From assembly GCA_037042915.1 (NCBI GenBank), contig CM073195.1, forward strand, positions 62,001-126,000: a stretch of DNA of 64,000 nt, read 5' to 3'. Shown here one piece after another: positions 12,205 to 23,693 of this stretch; position 1 is the first letter of the stretch, and every line of letters starts with the position of its first letter. A model generated the notes under the pieces. That model was given only the letters and a program-made list of their open reading frames with translations. It did not search any database and had not been told where the DNA came from. The position numbers and the translations under genes were made by a program. This DNA is from Auricularia sp. M13 (lineage: Eukaryota; Basidiomycota; Agaricomycetes; Auriculariales; Auriculariaceae).

Positions 12205-12475
12205 TCTCGTCCTCAGCCTTGACTAATCGCGATTTGCAGCTATGACGATCCTTGAGGCCTCTCGTCTGGTGGTTCCATACCTTCATCGCGATCGCGTGGC
12301 GTCCACACATATCCCGTTCCCTGACCACCCCCGACTACTTCTTGACCTACTCAGTCCCGCCTCGTGCCTCAGCCTCGACCAATCGCGATTTAAAATATGA
12401 CGATCCTTGAGGCGTCTCGTCTGGTGGTTCCATGCCTTCATCGCGATCGAGTGGCGTCCACACGCATCCCGTGGT
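12205..12475. repeat. 155-bp tandem duplication upstream of a gene
   Basis: The segment around ATGACGATCCTTGAGGC occurs at 12242 and 12397, with the surrounding 100 bp or so also conserved. It lies just 5' of the gene starting at 12536, so it may duplicate promoter or leader sequence. From about 11450 to 12200 nothing else was recognised. Confidence 0.75.
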
Positions 12476-12535
12476 GGTGAGTGGACAAGCTTCTACATTT
12501 ACACGTCCACCACAGCCTACTGCTATGATATACAT

Positions 12536-13740
12536 ATGAAGTCACACTACGAACAAACCGCACCCTCGCCCCAATCCCCCGGCATGGACAACTTTAGTTC
12601 CTCCATCGCCCTCGTGCTTGTCACCGTTGTAACGGTCGGTGGCATAACAATTTCGGTTCCTGGCACGTATCGAAAGGCGTTGACGGTGGCGATCTGCGCT
12701 GCCGTAGGAATGTACCTAACATTGCAGTGGTTAGCAGAGCTTGCGGAGCTCGCTACACAGCTGCAGGCATCCGCCTGCATGCTGCCCCTCGTCTCGACGC
12801 TCCTCTTCTGCCCTCACGTCGTGCCAAAAGTATCGACTGCACCCAGCCGCAAGCCCCCAAAGCTGCTGTTGGACCCCATCACAGTGTGCAACATCTTTGG
12901 CGGGGTGCTCGCACCGGCAGACAGCATTGCGAACTACATGCCCACTATGACTTTCACAGGCAATCTCGCAACAAACATATCTCTTTGGTCCCCGTCATCG
13001 CCAGAAAGCTCGCGCGCAGAGGCATCCGTCATATCCTCTAAGTCAGCATTGAGTGCCGCCTTGACTGGCCTCAACAATATGCTCCATCAGAGTCACGGTA
13101 CATACGAGCTGTGAGTGTGTTCTAAGCTATCCTTGCGCATAGATCGCTGATTTATCCTCGTTTCAGTGCGGAGTCGACGTTTTCTTTATGGATCGACATT
13201 ATAGGCGACGAGTCTGATCCTGGATGGTTGCCTGCGCGTGTTCATCAAGCGCTGAATCGCTGGCGATATTGCCTCATCCCTCGACTCGCGGACAATCAGA
13301 AAGAAGAGCTCCTGCAATCGCTGGCCTCGCTGCGCCGGAACGTCCTCGATACAAAACAGTCAATGGTCGGCCACTTCACGCGGGTTACTGAGCTGCACGC
13401 AGCATTCGCGGAGACGTCACACATCGCTTGGAGGGAGGAATGGTCGATCTCCCTGGAGGCTAAGCGCGCCTGGCTCCCGCGATCGGCTGCAGATATCTCC
13501 GAAGAAAGTCTCAGGCGAGAGGTCAGGCTACAGTCCAGTTATGCCACATGCGCTTTGGATTATGCTTTGTACACCCTCCGCCGGATGTCTTCCGCTTTGC
13601 TGGCACTGGAACGACTATCAAGGACCATGAAACTGGACGCGGCGACCGACTTCACAATCGCGCTGCGCACCCTTCGAATGCGCGCGGTGGCACTGAACGA
13701 GGCAAACATGGGCTTGCAGCGCATGCTCGACATGATCTAG
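12536..13740 (+). CDS. Multi-pass membrane protein of unknown function
   Basis: Exon 1 is 12536-13110, the intron is 13111-13166 (56 nt, GTGAGT..TTTCAG), and exon 2 is 13167-13740. The joined frame is 382 aa and complete. Near the N-terminus there is a hydrophobic segment (IALVLVTVVTVGGITISV, residues about 25-42), a second (ALTVAICAAVGMYLTLQW, about 50-67), and a weaker third around residues 80-95. The rest is soluble and helical with many Leu and Arg residues (LASLRRNVLDTKQSM, LRTLRMRAVALNEANMGL), probably coiled coil. I chose the ATG at 12536 because an open stretch upstream has no better start and the hydrophobic segment follows soon after. No family was recognised. Confidence 0.7.
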
Positions 13741-13872
13741 ACGTCCCAAGTACTTCCACCTTGTAACTATGTTCGCTTGACCCGATATGATCTTTCCATT
13801 TTGATGTATACTGAGGCTGCGTTCATCATGTCCATTTGGACTGTGTATTCCGACCTTCTTGAAGTTCTTGCT

Positions 13873-14566
13873 CAACCAATACAAGTCTAACTACCGTTGA
13901 GCGTTCGCAAGCGGGCGGCACAAACCAGTGCAAGGCGCGCTGGCGCTCGAGCTCGACGAGGATCAAGTCATGGGCGATGGATGACGGGGATACAGGAGCA
14001 CAAGTACGCACCGTTGCAGACGTGGGCTTGAGTTTGCGCCAGTCGTGCGCGTTCGGGTGTCTATGATATTATGAGCAAGGGATTCACGAACGCGAGCAAC
14101 GCTGCTGGACGATCCAGATCGACGGCCGAGTCGTCAACATCGTCAGAGGTACCAACCAGTACAAGTCTGACTGCCGTTGAACCTTCGCCAGCGGCGGCAC
14201 AAGCCAGTGCAAGGCGCACTGGCGCTCGAGCTCGACGAGGATCAAGTCATGGGCGAAGGATGACGGGGACGCTGTAGTACCAGTACGTACCGTTGCAGAC
14301 GTGGGCTTGAGCTTGCGCCAGTCGTGCGCGTTCGGGTGTCTATGATATTATGAGCAAGGGATTCACGAACGCGAGCAACGCTGCTGGACGATCCAGATCG
14401 ACGGCCGAGTCGTCAACATCGTCAGAGGTACCAACCAGTACAAGTCTGACTACCGTTGAACCTTCGCCAGCGGGCGGCACAAGCCAGTGCAAGGCGCGCT
14501 GGCGCTCGAGCTCGACGAGGATCAAGTCATGGGCGAAGGATGGCGGGGATACAGCAGCACAAGTAC
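13873..14566. repeat. Tandem repeat with 279-bp period, about 2.5 copies
   Basis: Copies start near 13873, 14152 and 14431. Each contains CAACCARTACAAGTCT and the GGGATTCACGAACGCGAGCAA block. The last copy runs into the unit that hosts the TRIM insertion near position 1. A plus-strand frame starting at 14350 (166 aa, Ser-rich) spans the third copy, but there is no independent evidence that it is coding. Confidence 0.85.
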
Positions 14567-15053
14567 GCACCGTTGCGGACGCGGGCCTGTCTACAAGCTC
14601 GCGTCGAAGCCTTGATCGGTTGGGCGTCGTCAACAAGGTTACGTGCAGCACCGAATACGGGGTACGGCTCTTGGAGTGGAACTCTGGGCTCGCGCTGCTG
14701 TTGCGCTCGTCGATGCCCTCCACCGTCAGTAGATTGCCAATGTCCTCGATGCAGAACTCCAACGATGCTAGAGGTACAACACAGTACACTGGCGTCGAGA
14801 AGCTCTCGTCGGCGCGCGGCACAACTCAGTGCGGGCACGCTGGGACGTGAGGGGCAAGATGCGGCGCTTACCGCCGGGCGCAGATATGCCTGCGGTCGGC
14901 GCTCGAAACAGCATGATAGCGCCGACTCAACGGATCGGCAGGCTGCTAACATGATCCCTGGGTGATACTCCCATAATACCAGTTGTTATTTCACTCCACA
15001 GACTCGTGTGCCAGGCCAGGAAAATACCAGGTAGAAACATGTGCAGTCGCAAC
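14542..15053. repeat. Dispersed repeat unit, uninterrupted copy (empty TRIM site)
   Basis: Matches 1-25 plus 1416-1907 with the 1.4-kb insertion absent. A single AGTAC lies at 14562-14566. Confidence 0.85.
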
Positions 15054-15374
15054 TGAGGCACGACCCTGTCATTGTTAACTTCACGCAGTCGTGACTTCCG
15101 TACGAATTTAATGCTACAATGGTAGTTCAGATCACCTGTCGCGACGGTCCCCTAGCGATCCGCAACATGGCATCTGTGCGGGCTCACGCTGCCGTCGCTG
15201 CAGTAAATACAGGATGATGACCGTTAAAGCTACCATCAATAAGAATACTACTAGTAAGTGTCCGAACTGCGCAGCGAAAGAATGCGGAGGAACTTGGTTT
15301 GGAGGCGGCAAGACCTTGCGTTGTGGGGTGGTGCGTTCTTCGGACGGTTGCTGTGTGATCTCCTCTGTGAATCG

Positions 15375-15988
15375 TTAGAGATAGGCAATAAGAACACCAT
15401 TTCTTTCACCTTTTGCGACGACGCCTCTAGGAGTCAATGGCCGCGGCACATCCGAAGTGAAGGATGTGGCAGAGTCAGACACAACTCCCGCAGCGTCTGG
15501 AACGTGCGCTGGTTCCCCTGCACCAGAGGATCTGTCACGGCCAGGAACATGTATCGCATCATAATGATCACTACTATTAACGTGAGTGCATTCCTCTGCA
15601 TGCATGAACGAGCGCACCTTGGACCGGGAACGGAGTCGCAACTAGTCGCGACGGCGAAGCTCTTCTCGGTTGTGGCCCCCGACCATGTGGGACTTGGCGG
15701 AGGTGATGGAGAGCACGACATGACACCAGTGGATGTGCCATTGCCACAAAGTTCCTTGGAAGAGACAATTGGGGACTCGATCATACATAGTCGATCGACG
15801 GCTTCTCCGAGACGGTGCATGGGCGCGTCGTATGCCTCGAGGATAGCACATGCGCTGGCTATGTCTTGACCAGCTGATTCGATGAAATTCTTGACCTCCT
15901 TTGAGTAACGATCTAAGCTGTCTAGGGCCATGGCTTGCTGCCTGTTCATGATGGAAAGAAGGAGGGCAAGAACAAAGGACCTAAACAA
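15375..15988 (-). CDS. Unrecognised small gene, two or more exons
   Basis: Exon 1 runs to 15618, the intron is 15617-15532 (86 nt, GTGCGC..ACAG), and the last exon is 15531-15375. The phase is kept (AG|A). The first exon encodes helical sequence (LDSLDRYSKEVKNFIESA) and a Cys/Pro-rich stretch; the last is Ser/Pro/Val-rich. No ATG opens the frame at 15988, where a TTTAG acceptor-like site precedes it, so either translation starts at an internal ATG near 15949 or a 5' exon exists. The function is unknown. Confidence 0.45.
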
Positions 15989-16735
15989 TAAACAAAGCGC
16001 ACGTTAGGCTGCCACCCCAGGTTCCGGCGGAGAAACAGGTCGGACGAACCGGAACGATGTTAGTAAGTATTCGGAGGAGTGAGAAGACTGTCTGGGGAGC
16101 GCAGTTGCACGAGCGAATCCGCAACCGGCTCGAGCAGCATGTCCAAACCGGGTAATCGCAAGCGGCGCGAAAGCTCGCGGATTCCCGATTTGAATAATTT
16201 TGGGCAATTCTTTCAGGTCCTGACTGCGCGCCGTACTGCTGGGCTTCCGTCGTGCCACTGATCGTACGATGACGTCGCATCGCTCTACATCTGTGATCGA
16301 CTGTCCCCACAACGTAGAGTCCGCAGGACCGCAACGAAGACTATCGCATCGCCAAATTCACCCAACCACCGTCCATACTCGCGCCAGGCATCTCCACGGC
16401 GGGTGTTGTTGATTCAGTGGATTACCCCGCTACAGACTATGTACTTAATTACAGTGTCAAGACGCGGCGAACTCGGGAATACGAGAACCAAGACAGTGTG
16501 TGAGCAAATGAGGACGAAGGACCGATCAGGCAGAGTACAAGCAAAGCTTCAGGGCGCCACATGGGTGATGCTGTAATAGTGTAGGCAAGTTCCCACCACG
16601 GCGGTGCCGAGATCGCGATTCGAGGGACACGTATCGATATCGCGGCGTGCATAGGATGTTATTTTAAGGCGGGGAAATCCCTTCATGTGTTAGCTACAAT
16701 TACACGCTGCAGACACCTATTCTAGGAATATGCGC

Positions 16736-19700
16736 TCAGCGCTTTCTCTTGTTAGCACGTCCACTTTTTCCGACAGATCGAAGCGGGTTGCCCGACTCCT
16801 TTTCGACCTCTTTTGAGACTTTCTTGACGATTGCGTCGACGAAAGGGCGTTCGGCTACTCCGTCAAGGACGTATGGTTGCGTCGTTTGGTGCTCCTCTTT
16901 CGGAGCAAGCTCTTTGGCTCTCCTCAATACTTGGTCACTTGTTCGGAGGATATGCGCAATGGGCAATGTCGGAAGCGAAGGTATATAAGCCCCCGGGGCA
17001 TCCCAAGGCAGCTCACTTCTGTCGTAAGAGGCGAGCTCGAGCCTATCTTCTGCGCCAAGCCTGTGGACAAGCAAACGCAGAACGACGGTGCCGATCAGAA
17101 AATCCGCAAACTCGTCTTGTTCTGCGGCGGACAACGAGCCGCGGCGGTATGCAGGTGGATGGAATTCGAGCGCGGATCCCGGGTCCTCATCTGGATCGCT
17201 CCAATTGCCGTCATCATTGTTGCCTACTGGAAGCAGCGAGTAGTTGGACCGCTGAATGGGAAGCTGCGGTTCGCTGCCCGCCGATAACTGGGAAGTATTG
17301 GGACGGACCAAATATCGATGTGGAGACGAGACCATGCGAAACAACGAGATTAAAGACCTCTCAGAGACGCCTATATAATATATTAGAATGCGCGAGTCGA
17401 TAACAAAAATAGACGTACCATGGAAAAAAGGAGCTAGCGGGGTGGAAGCATCAAAGCCCAAACTGAGAGACATCGCCATTCTGGCCAGCAAACGGGATGC
17501 CGTGTCGTGGTCTTCATTCGTCGCAACGTGATTATAGTCAATGTCGATTAGACGGGCCATCTCGGTGAGATGTAGAGCCTGCCAACAATAGAAATGCCCG
17601 CCCTTGACGATCGACCTTTCTGCTGTATATACGCGGTGAACGAGATTGGGTGGCTGAATGCTATACCGGACATTAGATCCAGAGAGATTTGTGCGAGCAG
17701 ACGCAACGTACAGAACATCTCCCGGTTCGAGTCTTGCGGTGAACCATGATCCTTCGACTACGGGCTCCGGGGCGAACTGAGCGGAAACGGCGTTTAGAGC
17801 ATCCTGCCAGCTAGCCATGCCTGCGGGGACACGCTGCCAGGACCATAGCTTGACACCGCATTGCATCCAAATATAGGTACAATAGCCACAGCTGTCGTGG
17901 TGGCCGGCTGTGTAGTAACCTGAGTGCGCCATAAGATACCAGTCGAGCGGGGTGATCATGTCCATGTCGATCGCGGAGAGACCTCTGGAAAGAAGACCTT
18001 GATTATATGTCGCTTCTAGAGCGTCCCGTTCGGCCAATATTGGCCTGGTTTTGGTCAGATGTCGACCAGGAAGGCTTGAAAATGGTGACATACAATAGAA
18101 ACTTGGGTGCAGACAGTCGGCGCGAATTGCAATCAAGTAGATTGTAGCACTTGCTTACATCCGTGGACGCCTCCACGAACTCACGAAATGGCATCCGTTT
18201 GTGAATGTCGTAGCCGTCGTCCTCGGGGTCTTGGCAGAGCCGTCGCGTTTGGGCTGCCGAATTTATGAGTTCTCTCTAACAAATTACTCGGACACTCACA
18301 ATGCGGCGTGACGATCGTTTGAGGCCGTTGGATAGAATACGCGTCGTCCCAGTTGAGAAGGCCCTCGCCGTTGTAGTTGCGCACACGGACAACACAATTA
18401 CGTCCTATCGCGTCGGCGATCTTCCACGGAAGATCCGGCTCAGTCGCCTCGAATGAAACGAAACCAGCGAGATCGAGTTCAGGGTCTTGTCCACCGACGA
18501 CAGCCCGTATCTCGCGGTGCATGCTATCCTGCTCACGGAAGGTAAGCATGAACACAGCGAATAGACAAGGAAGAAACTCCGTACGTACAAAGTTGGTTTT
18601 AGCATGCTCGCGCTGGTACAGAGCACGAGAAATGTGCGGAAGGCAGACGTGAAAAATTTCGCCGTCTACTCGCATAGGAATCACATTAGCATTTGAGGGA
18701 AGCTCTGAGCCGCGGATGGCATATCCACCGCGAATCTTCGAGGGTCGCTCTGGCGAGGGAGTTGCCGTTGGAGAGTGCCCAGCGCAGTTCGATGGCGTAG
18801 CGACAGAAGGATCGTTGGCCTTCAAAGTTGTTTTTAGTGTCGCAGCGGAAAGACGATCGCTTATCAGCTGCGAGGAGCCAGAAGCATCATGTAGCGTCAC
18901 GATAGGTTGGTCAAATGCGTCGAGAGTATTGCCATAGGCCGGAGTATTGTCCAACTGCGGGTGGATATCGGCGGGTGGACAAGAACTGCCGCTGTCCTCG
19001 TCGCGCGGAGCACCATGCATCAATGGAGAAGAACTCTCTTCTGGGGCACCGCTAGCGCTCGGTACCTGAACTGCAGGCTAGGGCGGTGATCAATGAATTG
19101 GTTGCGATGCTGCGAGAGTAGACACACGTTTGGTTGCTGACTGACCTGTCTTGAAGACTTCATCCTTTTACGATGCCGGACGCTATTGTAAGCACTTGAA
19201 GTAACGTATCTAGGTGCCGCGTCTCCGTGGGAAGGCCAGAATCGGAGAGCCAAGAGCGGTTTGGCGGTAGGATGGCGATTGGTATTGGCAGTCACATGCA
19301 TAGACATGTCGAGAGACTTCCAAATCCCGTATGTCTGGAGCTGCCATATTTCAACTGGGGTAGCAGCAGGCGTCCAGTAAATATCGCCAGGAAGAGCTTC
19401 GGGGATCACTGGTGGTGGGCTGGCACTGCCCGAGAAAAGACGCCAGTAAACAATGTCAGAAACGTTTTTAACGCCGTGCACTTCGGAAGGCAGTGATTCA
19501 GGTCCAGTCGTAAACGAGGGGGGCGCCAAACCAGCCGTCGAGCTACCAGGTACCGTTGGATGGGTGGTGGGGCCGTTGGGAATCAGGAAGGGCGTGTCGC
19601 ATCCGTCCTCCAAAGGGGGTCCATGAAGGGGTAAATGAGACGAAGAAGAGGCGCCTTGAGCATAATATAGTGGTCCGACGTGGTTGCCCATGGGTGGGTT

Positions 19701-19754
19701 GCGGTATTCCCCAGGCGTATTGACAATGAACGTGAAATCGAATTGATCATCCAT
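16736..19754 (-). CDS. JmjC-like 2-oxoglutarate/Fe(II) dioxygenase family protein
   Basis: The model has eight exons: 19754-19146, 19065-18300, 18253-18159, 18101-18094 (an 8-nt microexon), 18044-17712, 17660-17419 and 17370-16736, seven by this count with the microexon, separated by introns of 46-80 nt. Phase is kept at every join, giving about 895 aa from an ATG to a TGA with no defect. Residues about 541-543 (GHHD) supply an HxD iron-binding pair in a context typical of agaricomycete JmjC-like proteins (SGYYTAGHHDSCGYCTY). The later DVLIQPPNLVHRVYT, reading across the 51-nt intron 17711-17661, supplies the distal His. A GGHFYCWQALHLTE segment follows. The C-terminus is basic and nuclear-like (SGRANKRKR). 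The N-terminal 450 residues are Pro/Ser-rich with an IVRVRNYNGEG-like motif. The substrate is unknown; histone or other protein demethylation is possible but not shown. Confidence 0.8.
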
Positions 19755-20711
19755 AGGCTATCTGAATGGGAAACATCAGTTTTATGATGTATCATGACGA
19801 CACAGACCAGCCATTGCCCTGTGGTGCGAGCAGACGACGCAGTCGTGAAAGAGCAACACGTACAGAAAGACTAGAAACAATAGCGCTACGCGTAGGTCAT
19901 CAGAGTGACAAGTAACGCGGACGCTGCTCGAACCTTGCTGTGCTTTCGTTGCGAGCTCTAGCCGATTCGATGTGGGCGGTGCTAGCAAGGTGCGGGACGG
20001 AACGCCATTACAAACTCCGCTTCATCAGGACGAGACTGCAACGGGTAATTAGCATCGACGCAATCTCGCGAGGTGACGAAGTATGAAAGCCCACCGAAAA
20101 TGCAATTAAATTGAAACTTTTTTTTCTCTTGAACTGTGGGAATCGCCATGGCCGCAAGGCTAGGAAGGACCCGGGAAAAGTCCATATAGGGTTCGATCCG
20201 CGGGCCAGATTTTTGGCTGAGCTCCGATACATGGGACCACCGTCCGAGGGAAATTTTTTGGGTATGTCCGATCAGGCTGGGACCAAACTGTGCCCAGATG
20301 CATAGGGCTCGGAATCAATCCTTCCGGATGTATATGCCAGCGCGAAGCGCCGGAAGCTCCGATCCTTCGGGACCATCGTCCTGGACGATTTTCGCATGTC
20401 CCATCCCGCCCACTCTTAGCCTGGATTAGGGACCATCGTCCGGGGGGGGGGTCTGCGGATCCTCATATGGACCTTTCCCGGGGCTATGATTGGCCGGCCG
20501 TCGCAGTGAACAAGATATACAACGCTCGACCTATGCACTGGACTCTGAATTTTTTGTACATACCAGTCGTGCACAAGCATTCCAGGCGGCGGTGAGCGGC
20601 AGCGAATAGGCTGGGTGTCCATATCCGCATGTAGAAGCAGTACGTAGTGAGTGCAATGAGAACAACCAATCAACAAGCCAAAGCGGGTGTTCAAATCAGC
20701 AGCGGCATTGC

Positions 20712-20991
20712 ATGTCCATGTTTGTCCACAGCGCGTGCGCAAGCGTCGCGAAAGCTCGTGGATCCCGATTTGGATACGGTAACTGGATTAGCCTTGCTAA
20801 CACTATTACTCCTACTACTACTACTACCACAGCTACCCACTCGCCGACAGTGAACCCGTTTGCGAGCCACTATGAGCCTCAGTCACCGCCGGCGCATCAC
20901 TCGGATGCTACCTGTGCACAGATTCTCAGTCCCCAGATGTTGTGTCGACTGGAATCGCATGACTCGCATCGTGCGCAGCTGTTGCACAACT
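20712..20991 (+). pseudogene. Reading frame split by the gypsy insertion, left part
   Basis: A Thr/Pro/His-rich frame runs up to the left target duplication (20987-20991). If the element and one CAACT copy are removed, it continues in frame at 32595 for 16 more codons to a TGA at 32642-32644, about 109 aa in all. It contains a CTA-type microsatellite coding for Thr near 20804-20830. No family was recognised, and it may be only the end of a longer gene. Confidence 0.35.
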
Positions 20992-21310
20992 TGTAACGAG
21001 CGCGGGCAACGCTCGTTGAGGTACGCGTGGGAGTAGTCTAACTAAGTTCCGCGAGGACCGTCAGAGGTGTATGCAAACGGCGAGCGGCGCCGAGACGGTA
21101 ACGTAGACGCGACTACGCTTCTAAGCGTGGTAGCGTATGAGTGGAAGCCGGCGAGGGGTTGGGAGCCGCGCAGTTCGCGGTTCCCGATTCAGGCTACTCT
21201 GCCTGAGTGAGAGCGAATGAGCAGTAACGAAGAGAGTAAGATTGCGATTCAAACAAACATCAACAACGAGCGTGAGTAATCCTCGGAGCTACCCTAAAGT
21301 ACCCCTTACA
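20992..21310 (-). repeat. 3' LTR of the chromovirus
   Basis: Identical to 32271-32589. Its first bases provide the stop codon of the extra ORF. Confidence 0.95.
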
Positions 21311-23693
21311 GAGCCCCCCCTCCGAGGGTTGCTCCAGCGCTGTACCAACTAGTGCGAGCCGCAGAGCGCAGAGCACGCTTCCATTCCGCCGTGCTCATCA
21401 GTCCTTTCGCGTCGCCGTCCGAGTCCTCCCTTTTGCCGTAACGCAGCTCGCGCAGCCGCTTGTTGAACCAGTCCTCGATTTCGTTCGACAGCACGCCCGC
21501 GTAGAACTTGTTGAACACGATGACGGGCGGCAGCAGGCTCTTCTTCGCCTTCGCGTGGGGGAACCCAAGGAGCAGCGCTTCTTCGGCTTCCGAGAGCCAG
21601 TCGTCGTGCAGGACGCGTCCGTCGACGGTTATCGAGCAAGGGCTGCCGTATCGGAAGACGGATTCGGTCGGGCGGAGGGGAAAACGCAGCTCCGCGAAGG
21701 CGCGGATGACGAGACTCAGGATACCGCCCCTTGCGAGCGCGGCCCTGGTGAAATGCGGGCGACGTTCCACGAGAATCAGGACGGACATGTGCCAGATGCG
21801 GTACTGCTGGGCGATGGGAGCGTTCTCGTCGAACCACATGCCGTTATCCACCTGGTGCAGATGCGAGGCTCGGAGCGGCGCTGGCGCGGTGACTCCAATT
21901 CCTGTCGAGAAACGCATACCGTTCTCGATGAGGAACTCGATGAGGTCGAAAACGTCCTTCACGATGCCTTGAGCGAAAACGTGGTCCAACACTCGACGGA
22001 CGAGGCCGTCATCGTAGATGAGGAGCGCTGGCCCGCCGAGTAGGAACGCGTTGGCCTCGTGGTTGACGCCCGCCAGCACGCGGTTGCGCGGCGGCACGAG
22101 CTCGTCCATGAAGTTCGAGTTGTCTTGCAAGAGCCGCCGTACCTGGCTGTCCACGCGTTTGCACGGCACCGAGGTTATGTCTTCTCCCAAGCGCGTGCTC
22201 AGCCGCGAGCTGTGGACGATACGGAAATGGTAGCCTTCGGTGGGAAATAGAACCTCCGGCTCGCTCTCGTCCTCGACCTCTCGCTCCTGCGTTGGCGGGG
22301 CGGAATTGAGCGCGCCGATACCTACGCCCTCTATCTCGTCGAGGGTATCCGCGATGCGGCTCCACGTAGCTTCGTCGGTGGAATCATCCATGGGGTCCTC
22401 CTCCTCGACGCCAACTGGGCCTATGCGGTCCAGCAAAGATAGCGACGCGGAGGGGGCTGGTTCCTGCGCTAAGCTTGCGGTAATTTCGTCGACCGATCGA
22501 GCTTCGTCCTCCGAGTGTGAAACGGACGCGTTGTCTTCCTCGAGCGGTCCACCTTCGTCGCGCTCGGCGGTAGCCATAGGTTCCTCGTCCGCGTAGACCA
22601 GCCTCCTATCGACGGGCGCGGGCTCCCAAGCGTTTATTCCCAACCTCAACTTAGCTCGCGCGCCCGCGGGCATAGCTAAGGTCGGTATCGCTTCCTCGAG
22701 CTCAGGCGTCCAGAGGTAGAATACCGGCACCCCACGTAGCACTAGTTCCAGCACTTTCACGCGGCGAGCCCATGCGTCAGCGAACCACGCCCCCACAGCG
22801 CCCGCGTCGAAATATCCTTCGGCGACGATATTAGCCCACGTCAGCGGGTCGCGGTCCTTGATGCGCCTCCATTCCTCGCGCGCGATCAGGCGTTCGATGT
22901 TCTGCGCACGACGGTGCAGGACTTGCAGGACGTAGCGGGCCCACCCCAACTTCATGGTGGACTCCTCGCGAGCGACGGCGTTGTGCATTCCAGAGCTCGG
23001 ATAGGTAGGTAGACCTAGCGCACGGCGTACCATATCGTCCACCTCGTCCGTCATGTCGAGCTGGTTGCGGAAGTCTGCGGTCCAGTGATATACGTCGCCA
23101 TCGTGGTACACCCAGCTGCTCTCCCATTGCGTCAGGAAACCCGGTTCGAGGCGTGCGGCGCAGGGTCCTGCTCCTGAGAACAGGTCCGGAGCGTAAGGGC
23201 GGTAGAAAAGCCTGTCCGTGTACTGAGCGGCTTGCAGCGGGTAAGAATTGCTGAGCAACCCATAGCGGCCGTCGGTATTCCCTGTGATGATGTCCGGGCA
23301 GGCGCAGACCACCGGCTCGGTTATCGTGGGGGGCGGAAGCATGAATGGCGAGTGGCTGTTTCTAGCGATCCAGATACGACGATACCCTTCCTGCCAGACA
23401 ACCGTGTAGAGGGGTCTGTACTGGAAAGGCTCGAACTCGGGCCGCCAAGGCTGGTCCTCAGCGATCATCTCGTCGTCGGGCGCGAGCGAGTGGCAGTCGT
23501 CGCGCGGACGCGCATCCGAAGCAGCCAGAGCAGAGCCGCCCCCTGGACCGGTGACGAACAGTCGCCCGTAGCGCGACGTGGCGATAGCGACGAGCGAAGC
23601 GAGGGGTTCGAAGGGGTTGATCATAGTTCGAGTGAAGCAAAGGGAAAAAGCGGAGATCGAAATAAAAGTGGGAAGATAGGAATTAGGACTCAT
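21306..23693 (-). CDS. Extra ORF after pol in the chromovirus, function unknown
   Basis: A 795-aa intact frame with an ATG at 23693 starts about 95 nt after the pol stop. It is not an obvious envelope: there is no clear transmembrane anchor, only a mildly hydrophobic start (LPTFISISAFSLCFT). From N to C it shows a DGRYGLL-like segment (about residues 150-160), a hydrophobic ELVLRGVPVFYLW core (about 325-340), an acidic Ser/Glu-rich linker (about 375-490), and a C-terminal domain with GGPALLIYDD, LSEAEEALLLG and NEIEDWFNKRLRELR ending in TAEWKRALR. From memory this resembles a large agaricomycete family of hypothetical proteins, and its N-terminal half recalls the gene at 40598-44484; neither link has been tested. 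The stop codon TAA lies in the LTR. Confidence 0.75.
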   Translation of the reverse strand: MSPNSYLPTFISISAFSLCFTRTMINPFEPLASLVAIATSRYGRLFVTGPGGGSALAASDARPRDDCHSLAPDDEMIAEDQPWRPEFEPFQYRPLYTVVWQEGYRRIWIARNSHSPFMLPPPTITEPVVCACPDIITGNTDGRYGLLSNSYPLQAAQYTDRLFYRPYAPDLFSGAGPCAARLEPGFLTQWESSWVYHDGDVYHWTADFRNQLDMTDEVDDMVRRALGLPTYPSSGMHNAVAREESTMKLGWARYVLQVLHRRAQNIERLIAREEWRRIKDRDPLTWANIVAEGYFDAGAVGAWFADAWARRVKVLELVLRGVPVFYLWTPELEEAIPTLAMPAGARAKLRLGINAWEPAPVDRRLVYADEEPMATAERDEGGPLEEDNASVSHSEDEARSVDEITASLAQEPAPSASLSLLDRIGPVGVEEEDPMDDSTDEATWSRIADTLDEIEGVGIGALNSAPPTQEREVEDESEPEVLFPTEGYHFRIVHSSRLSTRLGEDITSVPCKRVDSQVRRLLQDNSNFMDELVPPRNRVLAGVNHEANAFLLGGPALLIYDDGLVRRVLDHVFAQGIVKDVFDLIEFLIENGMRFSTGIGVTAPAPLRASHLHQVDNGMWFDENAPIAQQYRIWHMSVLILVERRPHFTRAALARGGILSLVIRAFAELRFPLRPTESVFRYGSPCSITVDGRVLHDDWLSEAEEALLLGFPHAKAKKSLLPPVIVFNKFYAGVLSNEIEDWFNKRLRELRYGKREDSDGDAKGLMSTAEWKRALRSAARTSWYSAGATLGGGAL
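21311..21325 (-). other. Polypurine tract
   Basis: On the minus strand the sequence GGAGGGGGGCTC abuts the 3' LTR, as expected for the plus-strand primer. It also encodes the Gly-rich end of the extra ORF. Confidence 0.7.

Noticed and set aside
14350-14850. 166-aa Ser-rich frame over the tandem repeat
   Set aside because: It spans a repeat junction, and an equally long frame exists on the other strand. Not supported as a gene.
20438-20450. G-run near 20440 as a quadruplex or slippage site
   Set aside because: A single run of nine or ten G in intergenic DNA with no partner runs.
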